Assembly (NCBI GenBank): GCA_947561395.2
Contig: OX387189.1
Span: forward strand, 19,406,329-19,470,328
Length of the DNA stretch: 64,000 nt
DNA from: Buxus sempervirens
Taxonomy: Eukaryota; Streptophyta; Magnoliopsida; Buxales; Buxaceae
Reading direction: 5' to 3'
This document shows, one piece after another, positions 1-12,900 of this stretch (within the stretch, counting starts at the first letter, position 1; each line of letters begins with the position of its first letter). The notes under the pieces were generated by a model. That model did not search any database. It was not told where the DNA came from and was given only the letters and a program-made list of their open reading frames with translations. The position numbers and the translations under genes were made by a program.

Positions 1-2174
1 GGGTGAATACCAATCAGCATTTGTGCCAGGAAGGAATATAGTGGACAATATATTGTTATCGCATGAGTTACTTCACAATTATCATGTTCCAAGCAATAAA
101 GAGAAGGTGGCTGTCAAGGTTGACTTAAGGAAAGCTTTCGACACAGTCTCATGGAGATGTATTCTTTCAATCCTTCGAGGTATGAATTTTCCGAGCATTT
201 TTATTAACTGGATTGAACAGTGTATTTCTACACCCCGATTCTCTCTGATAATCAATGGGAGTATGGTTGGATTCTTCCCTAGTGCCAGGGGGGTCCGCCA
301 AGGAGATCCAATCTCTCCATACTTGTTTGTGCTAACAATGGAGTTGTTCAACATGCTCATCAAAGAGGAGACGAGAGTAGGGTTTACTCATCATGATAGA
401 TGCGAGCAACAGGATATAAAGCATCTGTGCTTCGCGGATGACCTGATTATGTTTGCACATGCTGATGCTTCTTCAGTCCATTGTCTCCTTACAGCATTAC
501 AAAGGTTAAATAGTTTGGCAGGCCTCCAGGTAAATAGTGAGAAGAGCAGTATTTTTGTTAGTGGAGTGGAGGAGGAGAAGAAGCATGCGATTGCCACCCA
601 GATGGGATTTCAGTTAGAGCAGCTACCAGTACGATATTTGGGACTTCCTCTTATTTCCACCAGATTATCAGCGCATGACTGTGAACCGCTGATTAATAAT
701 GTCAGGTCGAAGACACAATCGTGGAAAGGAAGGGCGTTATCTTATGCAGGGCGGATGACTTTGGTGAAGGCAGTGTTGTTTGGCATTCAAGTTTACTGGC
801 TTTCGGTCTTCAGCATACCCAAGAAGGTGATCTATGAGCTGGAGAAAATATGCAGAGACTTCTTATGGGCAGGGCCTGATATGAAGAGGAAGGTCATTCC
901 TGTGAGTTGGGATGTGGTATGCACGCCAAAGGAAGAGGGTGGTTTGGGGTTCGTGAAGTTACATGTGTGGAATAAAAGTGCCATTTTGAGACTCATATGG
1001 TTAGTGTTGAAATGGGTGAGATCGTACCTTGTCAAGGACAGGAACTTCTGGGAGTTAAAAATTCCAGCTAGAGGGTCATGGGTGTGGCGGAAAATGTTAA
1101 AACTCAGAAATATTGCGGCTCCTCTTATTAGAAAAAGAATCAATAATGGAAGGGATACGTCATTGTGGTTTGATAATTGGCATCCTATGGGCCCACTTTT
1201 CAGGAGGTTTGGAAGTAGAGTGAGCTATGACTCGGGCATACCACTCAATGCCACTGTTTGTAGCATTGTTACAAATACGGATTGGGATGTGCCACCATCA
1301 GTGACTATGGACCTCATGGAAATTTGGGGACGACTTCAGGAGCTACCAAAGCCTAACACCCATAACGATGATCAAACCATTTGGGTTCCAGCGCAATCAG
1401 GAGCATTTGATATTAAGAGTGCATATAAAGCCCTTAGTGGGAGTGGACAGCTGATTAAGTGGAGCAAACTCATATGGCATAGCATGGCAATCCCACGACA
1501 TTCTTTCATCTCATGGATGTCGATCAGAGGTAGGCTCTTAACCAAGAATCAACTCTTCGAATGGGGGGTTATACAAACGGCTACATGTATCTTATGTAGG
1601 CAGCAGATTGAAACACAGCACCACCTTTTCTTCGAGTGTGAGTATAGTGAGGTAATTTGGCATGGACTGCTTCACTTGAATGGAATCCCACAGGTTACTA
1701 GATCATGGGATAGTAATATTGAATGGCTTGGGAACACGTGCACTGGGACATCTCTTAGACAGGTACTTGTGAAGTTATCCTTTGCAGCTGCTATCTACAA
1801 CATCTGGATCGAAAGGAACCGGAGAACCTTCAAAAATAGTTACCTCCCTCACCATGTGGTACTCAAGCATATTGTGCAGGACATCAGACAGAGGATGAAG
1901 CATAGCAAGGTTCATGTCCAGAATAACCCACGTGATCATCATCTCCTCCACAATTGGGATCTGTTGGTTTTAGCGCCTACGGCGTCACGAGGGTAGCATC
2001 ATGTTATTAGGATCTCTCATATGAGTTTGTGTTTTTTTTTGTGATGGTTTGTGGTTGTCACTCTACATCTGTGAGTGTTGTTTGGTACGTGTACCCCGGT
2101 GATGGGTGACGTCCTTTTCATGTATATTCTTCACATCTTTTAATCTACTTTTAAACTTACCTTTCAAAAAAAAA
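1..2174 (+). mobile_element. L1-type LINE, 3' portion (left end outside window)
   Basis: The element enters the window already inside its reverse transcriptase, ends its ORF at 1996, has a short 3' UTR and finishes in a run of nine A (2166-2174). The 3' tail resembles the tails of the other three LINEs in the window (a TTACCTTTC-like sequence just before the A run). It sits inside a minus-strand LTR that resumes at 2175. The 5' end and first target duplication are not visible. Confidence 0.9.
2..1996 (+). CDS. LINE ORF2 C-terminal part: reverse transcriptase plus zinc-binding domain
   Basis: The open frame runs from the window edge, so the GTG at 23 is not a true start; codons 2-22 (GEYQSAF) already match the RT family. 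RT hallmarks are present: the RQGDPISPYLFV block, the catalytic FADD near base 431 (about residue 137 counted from base 23), and the YLGLPL block. A C-terminal zf-RVT-type domain (CILCRQ..HHLFFEC, about residues 500-545) follows, and the protein ends a little after NIWIERNRR. In plants this ORF2 makes the RT that primes cDNA on nicked target DNA. There is no stop or frameshift within the visible 665 codons, so this copy is fairly young, but the endonuclease part cannot be judged here. Confidence 0.9.
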   Translation, partial: GEYQSAFVPGRNIVDNILLSHELLHNYHVPSNKEKVAVKVDLRKAFDTVSWRCILSILRGMNFPSIFINWIEQCISTPRFSLIINGSMVGFFPSARGVRQGDPISPYLFVLTMELFNMLIKEETRVGFTHHDRCEQQDIKHLCFADDLIMFAHADASSVHCLLTALQRLNSLAGLQVNSEKSSIFVSGVEEEKKHAIATQMGFQLEQLPVRYLGLPLISTRLSAHDCEPLINNVRSKTQSWKGRALSYAGRMTLVKAVLFGIQVYWLSVFSIPKKVIYELEKICRDFLWAGPDMKRKVIPVSWDVVCTPKEEGGLGFVKLHVWNKSAILRLIWLVLKWVRSYLVKDRNFWELKIPARGSWVWRKMLKLRNIAAPLIRKRINNGRDTSLWFDNWHPMGPLFRRFGSRVSYDSGIPLNATVCSIVTNTDWDVPPSVTMDLMEIWGRLQELPKPNTHNDDQTIWVPAQSGAFDIKSAYKALSGSGQLIKWSKLIWHSMAIPRHSFISWMSIRGRLLTKNQLFEWGVIQTATCILCRQQIETQHHLFFECEYSEVIWHGLLHLNGIPQVTRSWDSNIEWLGNTCTGTSLRQVLVKLSFAAAIYNIWIERNRRTFKNSYLPHHVVLKHIVQDIRQRMKHSKVHVQNNPRDHHLLHNWDLLVLAPTASRG

Positions 2175-4915
2175 TGTACTAAGCAGTCACATCCAACCAT
2201 AAAGTATCATATACATGCTTCCAGCATGTGATAAGCTAACAATAATCAGTGTTCATGATTACAATGTCATTGTAGGACTCACAAAGAAAAGATACACCTT
2301 TGAGAAGACTCTCGACCAATTGCTATACCACCATGCGGCTTAGGGGCAATGCTACTAATGATACTCAAACCCGAGACATCTCCTTAGATAAGAGCCGTAG
2401 TCATCGACTTATTGCGCACGACTCAACCGAGTTGGCATGTACCACTAACATACAGCACCGAAATCAATACATGGAGGTGGCCGCTGATCCATATGTACAG
2501 GAGATCACCAACGACGCATCGGGGTGTCCCTCAAGACATAGGACCCTCCAGTGCAACCTAACTTGCAAAGGAAGCGCGCTCGTACAAGGGAGAAACTCAA
2601 CCCAAATGAAATATCCCTTAGCTATCTAGCCAAAACTATGGATCCATAATCAGCTATGCCCACTAGACACCAAGAATCCCTAAGGACTAATAATATGTAA
2701 ATAATAGTGCCTAGCGGCATAAAAGGGTAAATCTGTAATTTTGTTCAATATCGGGTTATCCAGGTTGAAATTCTGTTATGGATGTCCAATAGAGTAATCT
2801 GGTTAATAATTTCTAATACAATATCTCATAATTTAATTAACCCAATTTATAAGTATATTTGTTATCAAACTTAGATTTCCTCATATTTGCAAACTTCGGC
2901 AACTAATACCCTAAATAACTTCCTATTTTATTTTTCTGCAAAACAGGGTAATTGGTGTTTTAATTTGGCTTAAAAACATCCTATTTAATTATTAAAATTC
3001 ATTAAAAATGGTTTGGTATTGAATTAGGAATTAAAATATAAAAAATTGGAATTTTCTGCACTAGGCGCTCAGGGACGCTCAGACTATTAGGTTAGCGCTA
3101 TTTCTTTTTTTTCAACACCGACTATCTATCAGTTAGCGCTGGTTGGCGGTCTAGTTTTTAATACGGGCCCTGATCGACGCTCAGGGGCGCTGACTGCAGG
3201 GAGGTTAGCACCCATAGGAAAACGGCTAAACAGGGTTTAAAATCCAATTTTAAGTGTTCTGTTCAATTCTAACATAAACATATGATCATAATCAAGCTAT
3301 ATACATACAAATCTATCATCAAATCATGTAATACGATTTGAATAACCAAGGAATACAAAACGAGCAACAAAACAAGTGCTACCTACCTGTTACGATCGTT
3401 TCCTTTCCTTCTCTATGAACAGCAACAACACCAACGTGAAACACTCCTTTGGGATGAAATAAAACTAGAGTAACCCTCTCCTTTCTTCTTCTCCTCTTCT
3501 TCTTCTTCTCTGGTCGCTCACGAACGCTCTTGGTGTGCATTTTCTCTTGCGGCTGATGAATACAAACAAGTATGAGCAAAGGTGTGTCAACCGTATATTA
3601 CTAGGGTATTTAACTTATTTATATACCCTCTAATCCCATGCGACGCACATGCAACAAACACAACACACATCGCCCAATCAAAACGCAGCTACTTTAAAAT
3701 ATTAATCTTACTGCGATAGCTCACGATTAGACAGTCGGATCTACACCAAACTCCTGATCTCCACTAATAACAATATCCCCTACAATAATAAATTATTTCC
3801 ATCAATAATAATCCTCAAGAATATTAATTATTATTTTATTTTAATATTTAGAGAAAATTCGAGGTCTAACACATATTCAGTCGCTCGGGATCGCGCTCAA
3901 GCGTTCTCCTGGGTGCTCGATTTACTAAAATTTGCAAACTTTCAGGACTTCGTAAATTTTCGGAATTCACGATTTTTCAAACTTCAGATTTGTTTTTCCC
4001 GAATTTTAACACTTCAAAATCTTGGGTTTTTATCTTCAAAACACTCTAAACTATTGCAGAGGATCAAATACATCAAACCACAACTTTCCATAACAAATCA
4101 TTCACAAACAACCGGAAAATCTTTCGTTTAAACATGTTCATCGATAAACCAACACATATTCGTTTATGCAAGTTGTAAGGGGCTACTTACCTCTCTTCTG
4201 AGATTAAATCCTTCTCCAAATAATCTAAAAATTAATCTCCAGTAAATCCCATGGACACAGCAACTCCTTTATTGTTTACACCATAAGAAAATATCTTCAG
4301 AACTTAATAAACACCAAACGTAGGGAACATGGTTTACTCTATTCTTCTTACCTTAAACTCACACGAAATCACTCCTTCTTCTCCTTCTGATCTAGTTGGC
4401 AAGTACACGAAAATCAGAGCTTGGAACTCACGTATGGAAGAGAAAGTGGGTGTGCAGCTATGCTTTTCTCCTTTCTCTTTTTCTTGTACGTGAATAGCAA
4501 CTTCCAAATAAGTTTTATTTTTTTTTTATTTTCGTCCAAATCAGAATACCAACCTTAATCATCTTTCCTTTTACATTCTTACCTTTCAAACCTTTCAAGC
4601 CATTATATTAAATCTCAATAAAATTGTTCTTAGTCGACCGCACTATTCCCATGAAGAATTCGGCCAACTTAATAAATATTTCTATTTTATATATTTTTTT
4701 CAATAATAAAATATTTAATACAATATCATATTAATAATAATAATAATCTTAAAACTAAAATACAAACTCACCTTATATTTAATTCTCTAAGTTCTCTGGG
4801 TCACCCTGCAACTCTCCAGATTGAACCAATTCCTCATTCCCTGCAATAATAATAATATTGATTAATTTATTTATTTTATCTTACTTATTTTATTAAAAAA
4901 ATCTAGGATTTTACA
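2175..4915 (-). mobile_element. Long LTR, minus orientation, split by the LINE at 1-2174
   Basis: The right end, read on the minus strand, begins TGTAAAATCCTAGATTTT, the usual start of the long LTRs in this window. The segment from 2175 to about 2700 is the reverse complement of 35180-35715 inside the LTR at 32335-36446, including the block GTGGGCATAGCTG followed by ATGGATCCATA. The missing LTR 3' part must lie left of the LINE, outside the window. GC-rich modules containing GCGCTCAGG-type words occur at 3062-3190 and 3880-3915. Small frames inside (for example 2300-2629, 3379-3579, 3913-4131) have no recognisable protein features. Confidence 0.8.
3616..3625 (-). promoter_or_regulatory. Candidate LTR TATA box
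   Basis: Minus strand reads TATATAAATA, about 1.3 kb inside the LTR from its 5' end at 4915. It fits the U3/R boundary of an LTR promoter. Activity is inferred only. Confidence 0.4.
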
Positions 4916-4936
4916 GAAACCAGGGCACACGGTAGG

Positions 4937-7900
4937 TGTAGCACCCCGGAACCAAGTCCACCCGTATCGGGTTTATAATGGCTCCTGGGCTCTAGCTTAG
5001 GGCCCAAAGTGTGGTAAAAACTAGCTTAAGAATTAACCAGACACAAAAATAACACCCTAAAATTTTTTTCCAGAAAAACGGCTATATAACACCTATACTT
5101 ACAAGAATGGGCTAAGCCTTCAAACCAATACCTAATAAAACACAAGATAAACAGTTAAATAGTATACATCCATTCCAAAAACTAGACCATCAATACACAT
5201 ATCAAAAATAAAGTTTTACTAAGGTTCTCACTCTCTCTCCCTCTCGATTACAACATATACAATGTACAATATCCAAAACAAATTTTTATAACTATCCAAA
5301 GAAGATATATGCTTTCTCTATCTTTAGCCGGAATAGGGATCCATCAACCTATACTCCAGATTCCCCCTGATACTCTGCCTCGGTATGCAGCTCACCAGCA
5401 GAATCTAAAACAAAACCGATAAAACCAAACACGCTTGAGACTAAAGTCCCAGTAAGTAGCACATGCATGATATAAAACTGTTTATGCAACTTTAAACTAA
5501 TGAAATAATATGCTAACATATCATACGATAAATCTCTATCCAAATCATGCGAAGAAGCAGTTCATTATCATTTACACAATACTAGTAATGAGCAGAAAAT
5601 CAGAGTAAACCAAACTACAATGTCAGCATAAAATGTATGTACAAAACTCGTAGATTAGTGATTCTATAAATCAGATAACCGTATATCTAATTAAATGACC
5701 CAAAAGTATACCACTATATGAGAAATAATTTCCTGGTGCTAAAAACAAAACACCGAGTAAACAGGGAAAACCACACGTGCGAGATAATCTCATTAGGAAG
5801 TAATATGCACAAGACAGTGTTATCGTAAGCCATGATATGCAATTTGAAACAAAACATAATATAAGTTTTATCAGAAACTATGCTAAATCCACACGTGAGC
5901 ATCCTTATCATAAGTATGCTATATCTAATACAAACAAGAAATTAAAATACCATTAAACCTGGAAATCTCCCTACGAAGTACCCCCTCATTGGGGTTAGCA
6001 AGTACAACCCAAATATAAAACGAATCTAGTACCAATCTCATGTGAAACTTGACGAGGGAACCATGCCGGGTCTATGTACCTCATCTCAATACCATATCCC
6101 ATGAGGGAGCCACACGAAGTCTGTGTGACCTCATGCCAACACAATACTCGATGAGGGAGCCACACGGGGCTTGTGTTACCTCATCCCAACACAACACTCG
6201 ATGAGGGAGCTACATGGGGCCTGTGTTACCTCATCCCAACACAACACTCGATGAGGGAGCTACATGGGGCCTGTGTTACCTCATCCCAATCAACACAATA
6301 CCTGATGAGGGAGCCACACGGGGCCTGTGTTACCTCATCCCAATCAACACAATACCCGATGAGGGAGCCACACGGGGCCTGTGTTACCTCATCCCAACCA
6401 ACACAATACTCAATTCCTTTTATAAACCACCTTCGAACACAAGTTAGAGATAGATCAATTTCATGTTCGGATAATACCGATACAAATTATCCACGATTGG
6501 TTTGCAGTTGCTGTTCACTCTGCAGAATTGATTTTTAACTGGTTGATTGAATGCTAAACCTGATTTAATCTATAAGGAATTAGTATACGTGCCATATATC
6601 GTTGGAAAGCTCTACGAGTTTAGTTTCCAACACAACAAACGGTTTGTAATTCGGAGTTTCCTACAGGAACTTGTGGCTGTTTTACTACAGTTGGTTATAA
6701 CCTGCCGCGAAAACCAAATGGACGGACACCATCAAATTTTCATGATTTTTCTTGCAATACCTCGAGTTCCGATTGGTCCCAAACCAATTCCATTCAACTA
6801 CAAATACCCTAAATTGAATTTTAGACTACAATTATGAATTTTTACGCGAAGATTCCTAGCCTTCACAAGCCACCGAAATCTTACACCAGTTTAAAACCAG
6901 ATAACAGAATGGTTTCTACTTTTGAACTGCAAATTGTTCCTATGCAAACCTGGAAATTTCCTAACACTTACTTACCTCTTTTATGACTCAAAATCCTTGC
7001 AAATCCCTTTTTAAATCGCCCCTCAAGATCCTTAAAGCAAGAAATCCACCTAAATTTTGCTAGACTCCAAAGTCTAAGCTATAATTTTGAACAAAGAATG
7101 GGTCTTTTCCCTTTTAAATTACCACAACATAACCATTGGCAATTTCTAATCAGCTTCTTTACCACAACCTAACCATTGGAAGATTCTAATCAATTTCTTA
7201 AAATTATCACAACATGATCATTCTCTAAGATCAAACAGATACAACTTCCCAGTAATTCAGTTATGTAATCAAATATCAACAACTTGAAAAGTGACAAGTT
7301 TTGATTCAGATTGATAAGGTTACCATGATGTAAATCTTCAACTATAATTGACTTCAATTAACTTATAATGTCCCCAGCTAGTCAAGAATAAAGGCCGATA
7401 TCAAAATCAGCTTTCACGGTGTGATGCAGGCAGAATTTAGTTGGTAGTTTTGATTCTTTAAACTTTTCTGATTGACAAAAAATAAAAAAAAAACTAAATA
7501 TATTAAACCTTGTCTGCTCCTCACGCTAGTATTCACTCAACCTCCAAAAACCTTGAGATTCATATAAAACAATGATTCGGGGTGAAAAGAAACAAAGCCA
7601 ATACTAATTTCTGATTAGGATGTTGTAAAGATAACAGAAATAATGAAACTATGCCAACACCATCGAAAATTTTAACAAGAAAGAAGGCAACTCCAGAAAT
7701 CCTAATTCCATATCATTTGCCCAACAACTAAAAATCACAGGTCTGCTCTAATTGAGAGTTGTCTTGCAACCAGAAACTCCCAAGATCACACAATAATCGA
7801 ACAAAAGAAATAAAAGAAGAATCAAAAATCTGTTGACGGCAACGAGAAGAGAAATCAAAACATGCTGCCAAGTTTAAAAACAAACAACCAAGAGTTGATC

Positions 7901-8655
7901 GAACCAAACAGTCTCTAACAAACAGAAATAAAAGAAAAAGATTAAACAGGAGTAGATCGAACGAGAAAAATGCTACTTACAGATTTCGCAGAAATCCACG
8001 CCCAAGCCCTCTTTTCCTATTCTCCTCTGCGTTTTTCCTTCGTTCTGTTAACCTTCAACAAACGAATCTCTCTTCCTCTTCTTCCTTTCTCCTTCTCCTT
8101 CTTCTTCTTCTTCTTCCCCACGTTTTCTTTTCCTCTCTTCTCTTCCTCTCTTTTCTCCTCTTCCTCCACTCGATTTCCCCCTTTCTTTTGCATTTTTCCT
8201 TCTTCTCTTGAATGACCAGAATGGACGAACACTTCCCTTCTTCTCTTCTTCTTTGCTTCTTCCTTCTTTTCCCCTTCTTCCTCCTTCTTCTTCCTCTTGC
8301 GATTTCTTCTTCTCCGTCCCCTTTCTTCTTTCTCCCAAACCCTTAACGCCCTCTCTTGAGATGGAAGAACCTACGGGTTCTTCCATCTAACGTTTTTTTT
8401 TTTTAACATTGAACTGGTTCAACCCTCACTAAACCACCAACTTAAACCCCACTAACCAACCAACCCAACTTAAATAAACCATTTCAATTTATATAATACT
8501 TTTAAATGAACCGATCCAATTGAACCAACCCAAACTAATTAAGTCTTTTAAATTTTAAATTTAATTAACCTCATTAAATCCTTTAGTCTCATTTTAAATC
8601 CTTTAATCTCTATTTAATCTTAATGAAAATTCCTAAAAAAATCCAGGATCTTACA
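4937..8655 (-). mobile_element. Solo LTR (3.7 kb), TSD GTAGG
   Basis: Boundaries are TGTAGCACCCC at the left and CTTACA at the right on the plus strand, so the LTR lies on the minus strand (TGTAAG start, GGGGTGCTACA end). It is flanked by a perfect 5-bp duplication GTAGG (4932-4936 and 8656-8660). No internal coding region is present, which is the signature of LTR-LTR recombination. It contains a minisatellite at 6100-6410 and a long pyrimidine-rich tract at about 8070-8340. The apparent ORFs at 6173-6538, 7970-8386 and elsewhere are produced by those low-complexity stretches. Confidence 0.9.
6100..6410. repeat. 50/54-bp minisatellite, six units
   Basis: Units begin ATGAGGGAGC at 6101, 6151, 6201, 6251, 6305 and 6359 (spacings 50, 50, 50, 54, 54). 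Each unit has the plan ATGAGGGAGCCACACGGGG, then TGTGTTACCTCATCCCAA. GAGG/CCTC gives each unit a small dyad. Decayed units appear to precede it from about 5985. It lies in the 3' half of the solo LTR. Confidence 0.92.
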
Positions 8656-8660
8656 GTAGG

Positions 8661-9403
8661 GCTTGAGTGTCATGTTCGTATTTGAAATAAAAGTAAAGAA
8701 AATAAAAGGACAATCGGGTTTAAAAGAAGGAACAGTAAATGGTCGCTCGAGCGCTCATAAGTGCTATTCCGAGCATCCGGCTATTTTTTTTTAAAATAAA
8801 GAAAATAAAAATATTGGATATTATGGGAATTTGAAATTCTTAAATTTTTCCTTGTGTTATGCTATGTTGAAATAAAAAAATAAAAATAAAGTATGCAGTT
8901 TATTGAATGGGCTAAATAAAGTAAAATCAAATAAAATAATTGATCATATTATATGAATACTTGAGGATGAATCTATAGTTTATAATATACTTGAATTATT
9001 GGTTGATGCTTGTTGAGCCGGTTGTATTAGGACATGCTTGAGTGTTGTGAAGCAGTGCGCAATGTGGAACAATTATTTGAGTGTGAAACCCTATGCAACA
9101 TGAGATATGTAAAGTATATATATAATGTGTAAGTATGTAGTGTGAATATGATATTTTGGAAACAGTTAAAGCTAGAAGAAATTTTGTAATTCGCTCCTCA
9201 AGAATTCGTATAAGCAAATGCGTTTATATGTAGAGATTGATGGAAGAAGGGTTACGGATTTCTTCTAATATTTTCGAATAAGAGCTATTTTGAAAGAATG
9301 AAAGACAAGAAATTCTATTATTTGGAATTGCTTGTGTTGAATTTGCATGAGACATGGTTGTTTTAAATTTCGAGGATGAAATTTTTTTGTTAGGTGGGTA
9401 GAT
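8661..9403 (+). mobile_element. Gypsy-type internal/LTR remnant ending in a polypurine tract
   Basis: A 743-bp AT-rich stretch without coding potential. A GTCGCTCGAGCGCTC module at about 8742 resembles those inside the LTRs, so the left part may be LTR-derived. The final 40 bp (ATTTCGAGGATGAAATTTTT, then TTAGGTGGGTAGAT) match the usual 3' end of plant Ty3/gypsy chromovirus-like internal regions, which lead through the polypurine tract directly into the 3' LTR at 9404. Confidence 0.6.
9390..9403 (+). promoter_or_regulatory. Polypurine tract (plus-strand primer site)
   Basis: The purine-rich AGGTGGGTAGAT lies directly before the TGTAAAACCC start of the LTR and after the conserved ATTTCGAGGATGAAAT context. 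This placement is diagnostic of the 3' LTR side. The tract is less pure than the usual AAGGGGGG. Confidence 0.55.
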
Positions 9404-9990
9404 TGTAAAACCCTGGAATTTTCTAATATAATATAAATAAATAATTAATAAGTAAACTAGAAAAATTTGGAAGTATAAATAAATTTAAAAAGGAAAAAAG
9501 GAATTAAGTATAGGAATCTAAATTATATTACAAGTGAGAATTTGTAGAATTAATATTTGGAATTTAAATTTCAAATTAAAATAATAAGAATAGAATTTGG
9601 AGAATTGTGGAGAAATTCAATGATTAAGTGTGGAAATTAAAGAAAGGGCATTTTCGTTATTCCTAATTAGTCAAATCTATGAAAAGAATAAAAGAATTAA
9701 TTATCAAGTTAAGAAACTTAATTAGACCAAATATGAGTTTAGATGGATTTAAATAATGAATTTAAAGTTTGAAAGAAGGAAAAAGGGCCTAATTGTAATT
9801 ATGCTTATTTAGGAGCTTTAATTTTTTTTTTTTGGAAAGTAAGAATATTTCCATTAATAAGAGAAAGACAAGTAAAAACATGTACAAGCAGAGGGTGGGC
9901 ATACCCACCAGACAGAGCAAGGGGCAATCAGCACCTTACTAGAGAACCATGGTGAAAAGCGCAAGTGAAGACTACCCCAACACTAAGAGG

Positions 9991-12900
9991 TTAAGAAAAG
10001 TTACAATTAAGCCCCCAATTCATGGCAATCTGCCTATGAAAAGCATTGTCCTTGAGAACAAAGATTCGGCCAGTAAGCCTGTAGGAAATGTCCTGCATGA
10101 TAAACTTACACAGTTCCTCTTCAGGTAATGCCGAGTTCTTGAAAACTCTACGGTTCCTCTCGCACCAGATGTGATACACAGCAGCGGATAAAGACAGCTT
10201 TCTTAAGATATGAACTATGGATTTAGTGCACCAAGAGGTTCCATAATCAACAATGAGATTCCACGGGGGGATAAGTTGGGAGGCGTTAAGTCCATTCTTG
10301 TGCAATAGAAATCTCCAAACATGAGAACTATAGGCACATTGGAAAAAAAGGTGTAGGTTTGATTCATTACCTTGACGACAAAACACACATGCGGCATTCT
10401 GAATTGTACCCCATTTTAGAAGTCTATCCATAGTAAGGAGCGCACTCCTTATGGCAAGCCATGTCACAAATGCATGCCTGGGAATATTGCATGGGAACCA
10501 GACTAATCCCACCCAGGGACATGAAGGCCGAGTAGGTTCAAGAGCTTTATAAGTAGCCCTGATACTGAAGAGACCAGATTGGGTGAGAGACCAGATGATC
10601 CTGTCATCCATATTTGGGTTAGGCCTAGGCAAATCCTGGAGCCTTTCCCAGACACCTATCAGGTCAAAGGATGTTGGAATTGGAGAGTCCCAAACGCCAT
10701 TGATGATAAGATCATAGACCGATGCATCATCTGGAAGCCCTGAATCATAGATCAATCTCCTGCCAAATCTTGCAGCTAAAGGACCAAGAGGATGCCAATG
10801 GTCGTACCATATAGAAGTTTTCCTCCCATTATTGATTATGTGCTTTGTATATCTGGAAACAATCTCTCTATGCTCAAGAGTTTTCCTCCAAACCCAAGAG
10901 GCCGAGGTAGGGATAGGAACACTCCAGAAATTTCTTCCACGAAGGAGATTGCTATTGACCCAGGATACCCAAAGGTTGGCAGCCTTGCTACCCACAAGCC
11001 AAGTTTGCCTTAGCACAGCACACTTATTCCAAAGGCGGATGTTCAATACCCCCAAACCTCCTTGTTCAATAGGCGAACAGACAAGGTCCCACTTGACCTT
11101 AGATTGCTTAGCATGTTGCCCATTTCCAGCCCATAAGAAATGCCTGCAGATTTTCTCCATCTTGTAGATTACTTCCTTGGGAAGAATGTAGACAGACATC
11201 CAAAAAACCGCCGTGGAAAACAAGACAGACTTAATAAGCAAAAGACGACCTGCATATGACAAATGTCTACCCTGCCAGGACTGGGTACGAGATGTAAGCT
11301 TTTGGAGAAGAGGCTCACAGTCCCTAGCCGACAGGCGAGACGAGATAAGAGGCAGCCCCAAATACTTCACTGGAATATGCCCTTCCATGAACCCCAGTGT
11401 CTGCAAGATCTCACATTTAACCCTATCAGAAATGCCAGCCATAAATACTGCACTTTTATCCTTGTTAACATGAAGACCAGATACCCTGCCAAAAAATGCT
11501 AAAGCAGAAGAGACACAATTAATGGAGCTGGTGTCCCCATGGGAGAAAACAAACAAGTCATCAGCAAAACACAATTGCTTGATAGACGGCTCTGAGCATT
11601 TGGGATGAGGCCTGAAGTTCACAGCTATCTTATCCTTCAAAATCTTGTCAAACAGTTCCATAACAAGGACAAATAGGTAAGGAGAGATGGGATCACCTTG
11701 CCTAAGTCCCTTGCCTCCCTTGAAGAAGCCCTCCATGCTACCATTAATCATAACTGAAAACGATGTGGTAGAGACACATTCCAGTATCCAAGAGATGAAC
11801 CTAGGAGGAAATTTGAAGCCTTTGAGAACCTCCTCTACACAATGCCAGTCAATGGAATCAAAAGCTTTTTTTATATCAATCTTGAGGGCACACCTGGGAG
11901 GGCCCTTATTGAGGGTGTAGCTTCTGAAAAGCTCATGAGTAAGAAGTATATTGTCCACCATACTTCTATCCGGGATGAAAGCTGACTGATGCATACCAAC
12001 CAACGGCCCAATAACAGCTTTGATCCTGTTTGCTAAGATCTTTGAAATACATTTGTATATAGTGTTAACACACGAAATAGGCCGATAGTCCGATATCAAA
12101 GAGCGCTTACCTTTCTTGGGGACAAGGCTGATGATAGAATGATTCACCTGCTTCAGGAGCTTTCCTGAGAGAAAGAAGGATCTAATCGCATCAGTGACGT
12201 CTTTTCCCACTAAGTTCCATGCTTTCTTAAAAAATGCCGGGGTGAAGCCATCTGGGCATGGAGCCTTATCATCCTTAAGGGAGAACATTGTGGACTTGAT
12301 CTCATCAATAGTGACATCTGCTTGCAGCCCTTGAATCTGGTCAAGACTAAGAAAGCGGTTAAAATTAGCCTCAAACGGCTCAAGAGACAGATCCTTCTCA
12401 CCCAACAACTTGGAGAAGTGGGAAACAATATGTTGCCTTATTTGAGTCTGGTCAGTAAGCTCACTTCCAGAAGTGTCAGACAATCTAGATATGGAATTGT
12501 GGGAGCGTCTGAAAACTACAGAATTAAAGAAGAACTTAGTACACTGATCACCTTCTTTCATCCACTGTATTCTGGATTTCTGTCTGTATTGTGCTTCCTC
12601 AACTCGCAAGAGTTCTGCCAGGTCCTTTCTGAGCCTCCTTTCCAAAGAGGAAAGGTGAGAATCTAGTGGATTAGAATGCAAAGCCTTCTGACAAAGCTCA
12701 AGTTTCTCCCTAATATCAACCGCTTTGAAAGTCGCTTGGGCGAATTGCTTCTGCCTACTCCACTCCTTTAGTCTGAGTTTTAACTTTTTAAGCTTGGTAT
12801 AAAGCTGGAACATAGGCTTACCAGCAACCGGCATTTGCCAGACTTCAGCTACCAAGGGCAGGAAATCATCTGTGGAGGTCCAAAAGTTAAAGAACTTGAA

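Noticed and set aside
6100..6410. CRISPR-like array
   Set aside because: No unique spacers between repeats; it is a simple tandem repeat in a plant LTR.
6173..6538. ORF with repeated MREPHGACVTSSQ units
   Set aside because: It is the 50/54-bp minisatellite read in frame; part of the array is a multiple of three only where units are 54 bp, so a protein origin is unlikely.
7970..8390. Overlapping ORFs on both strands (Phe/Ser-rich and Lys/Glu-rich)
   Set aside because: Products of a CTT/TCC pyrimidine-rich tract inside a solo LTR; low complexity, no domain.
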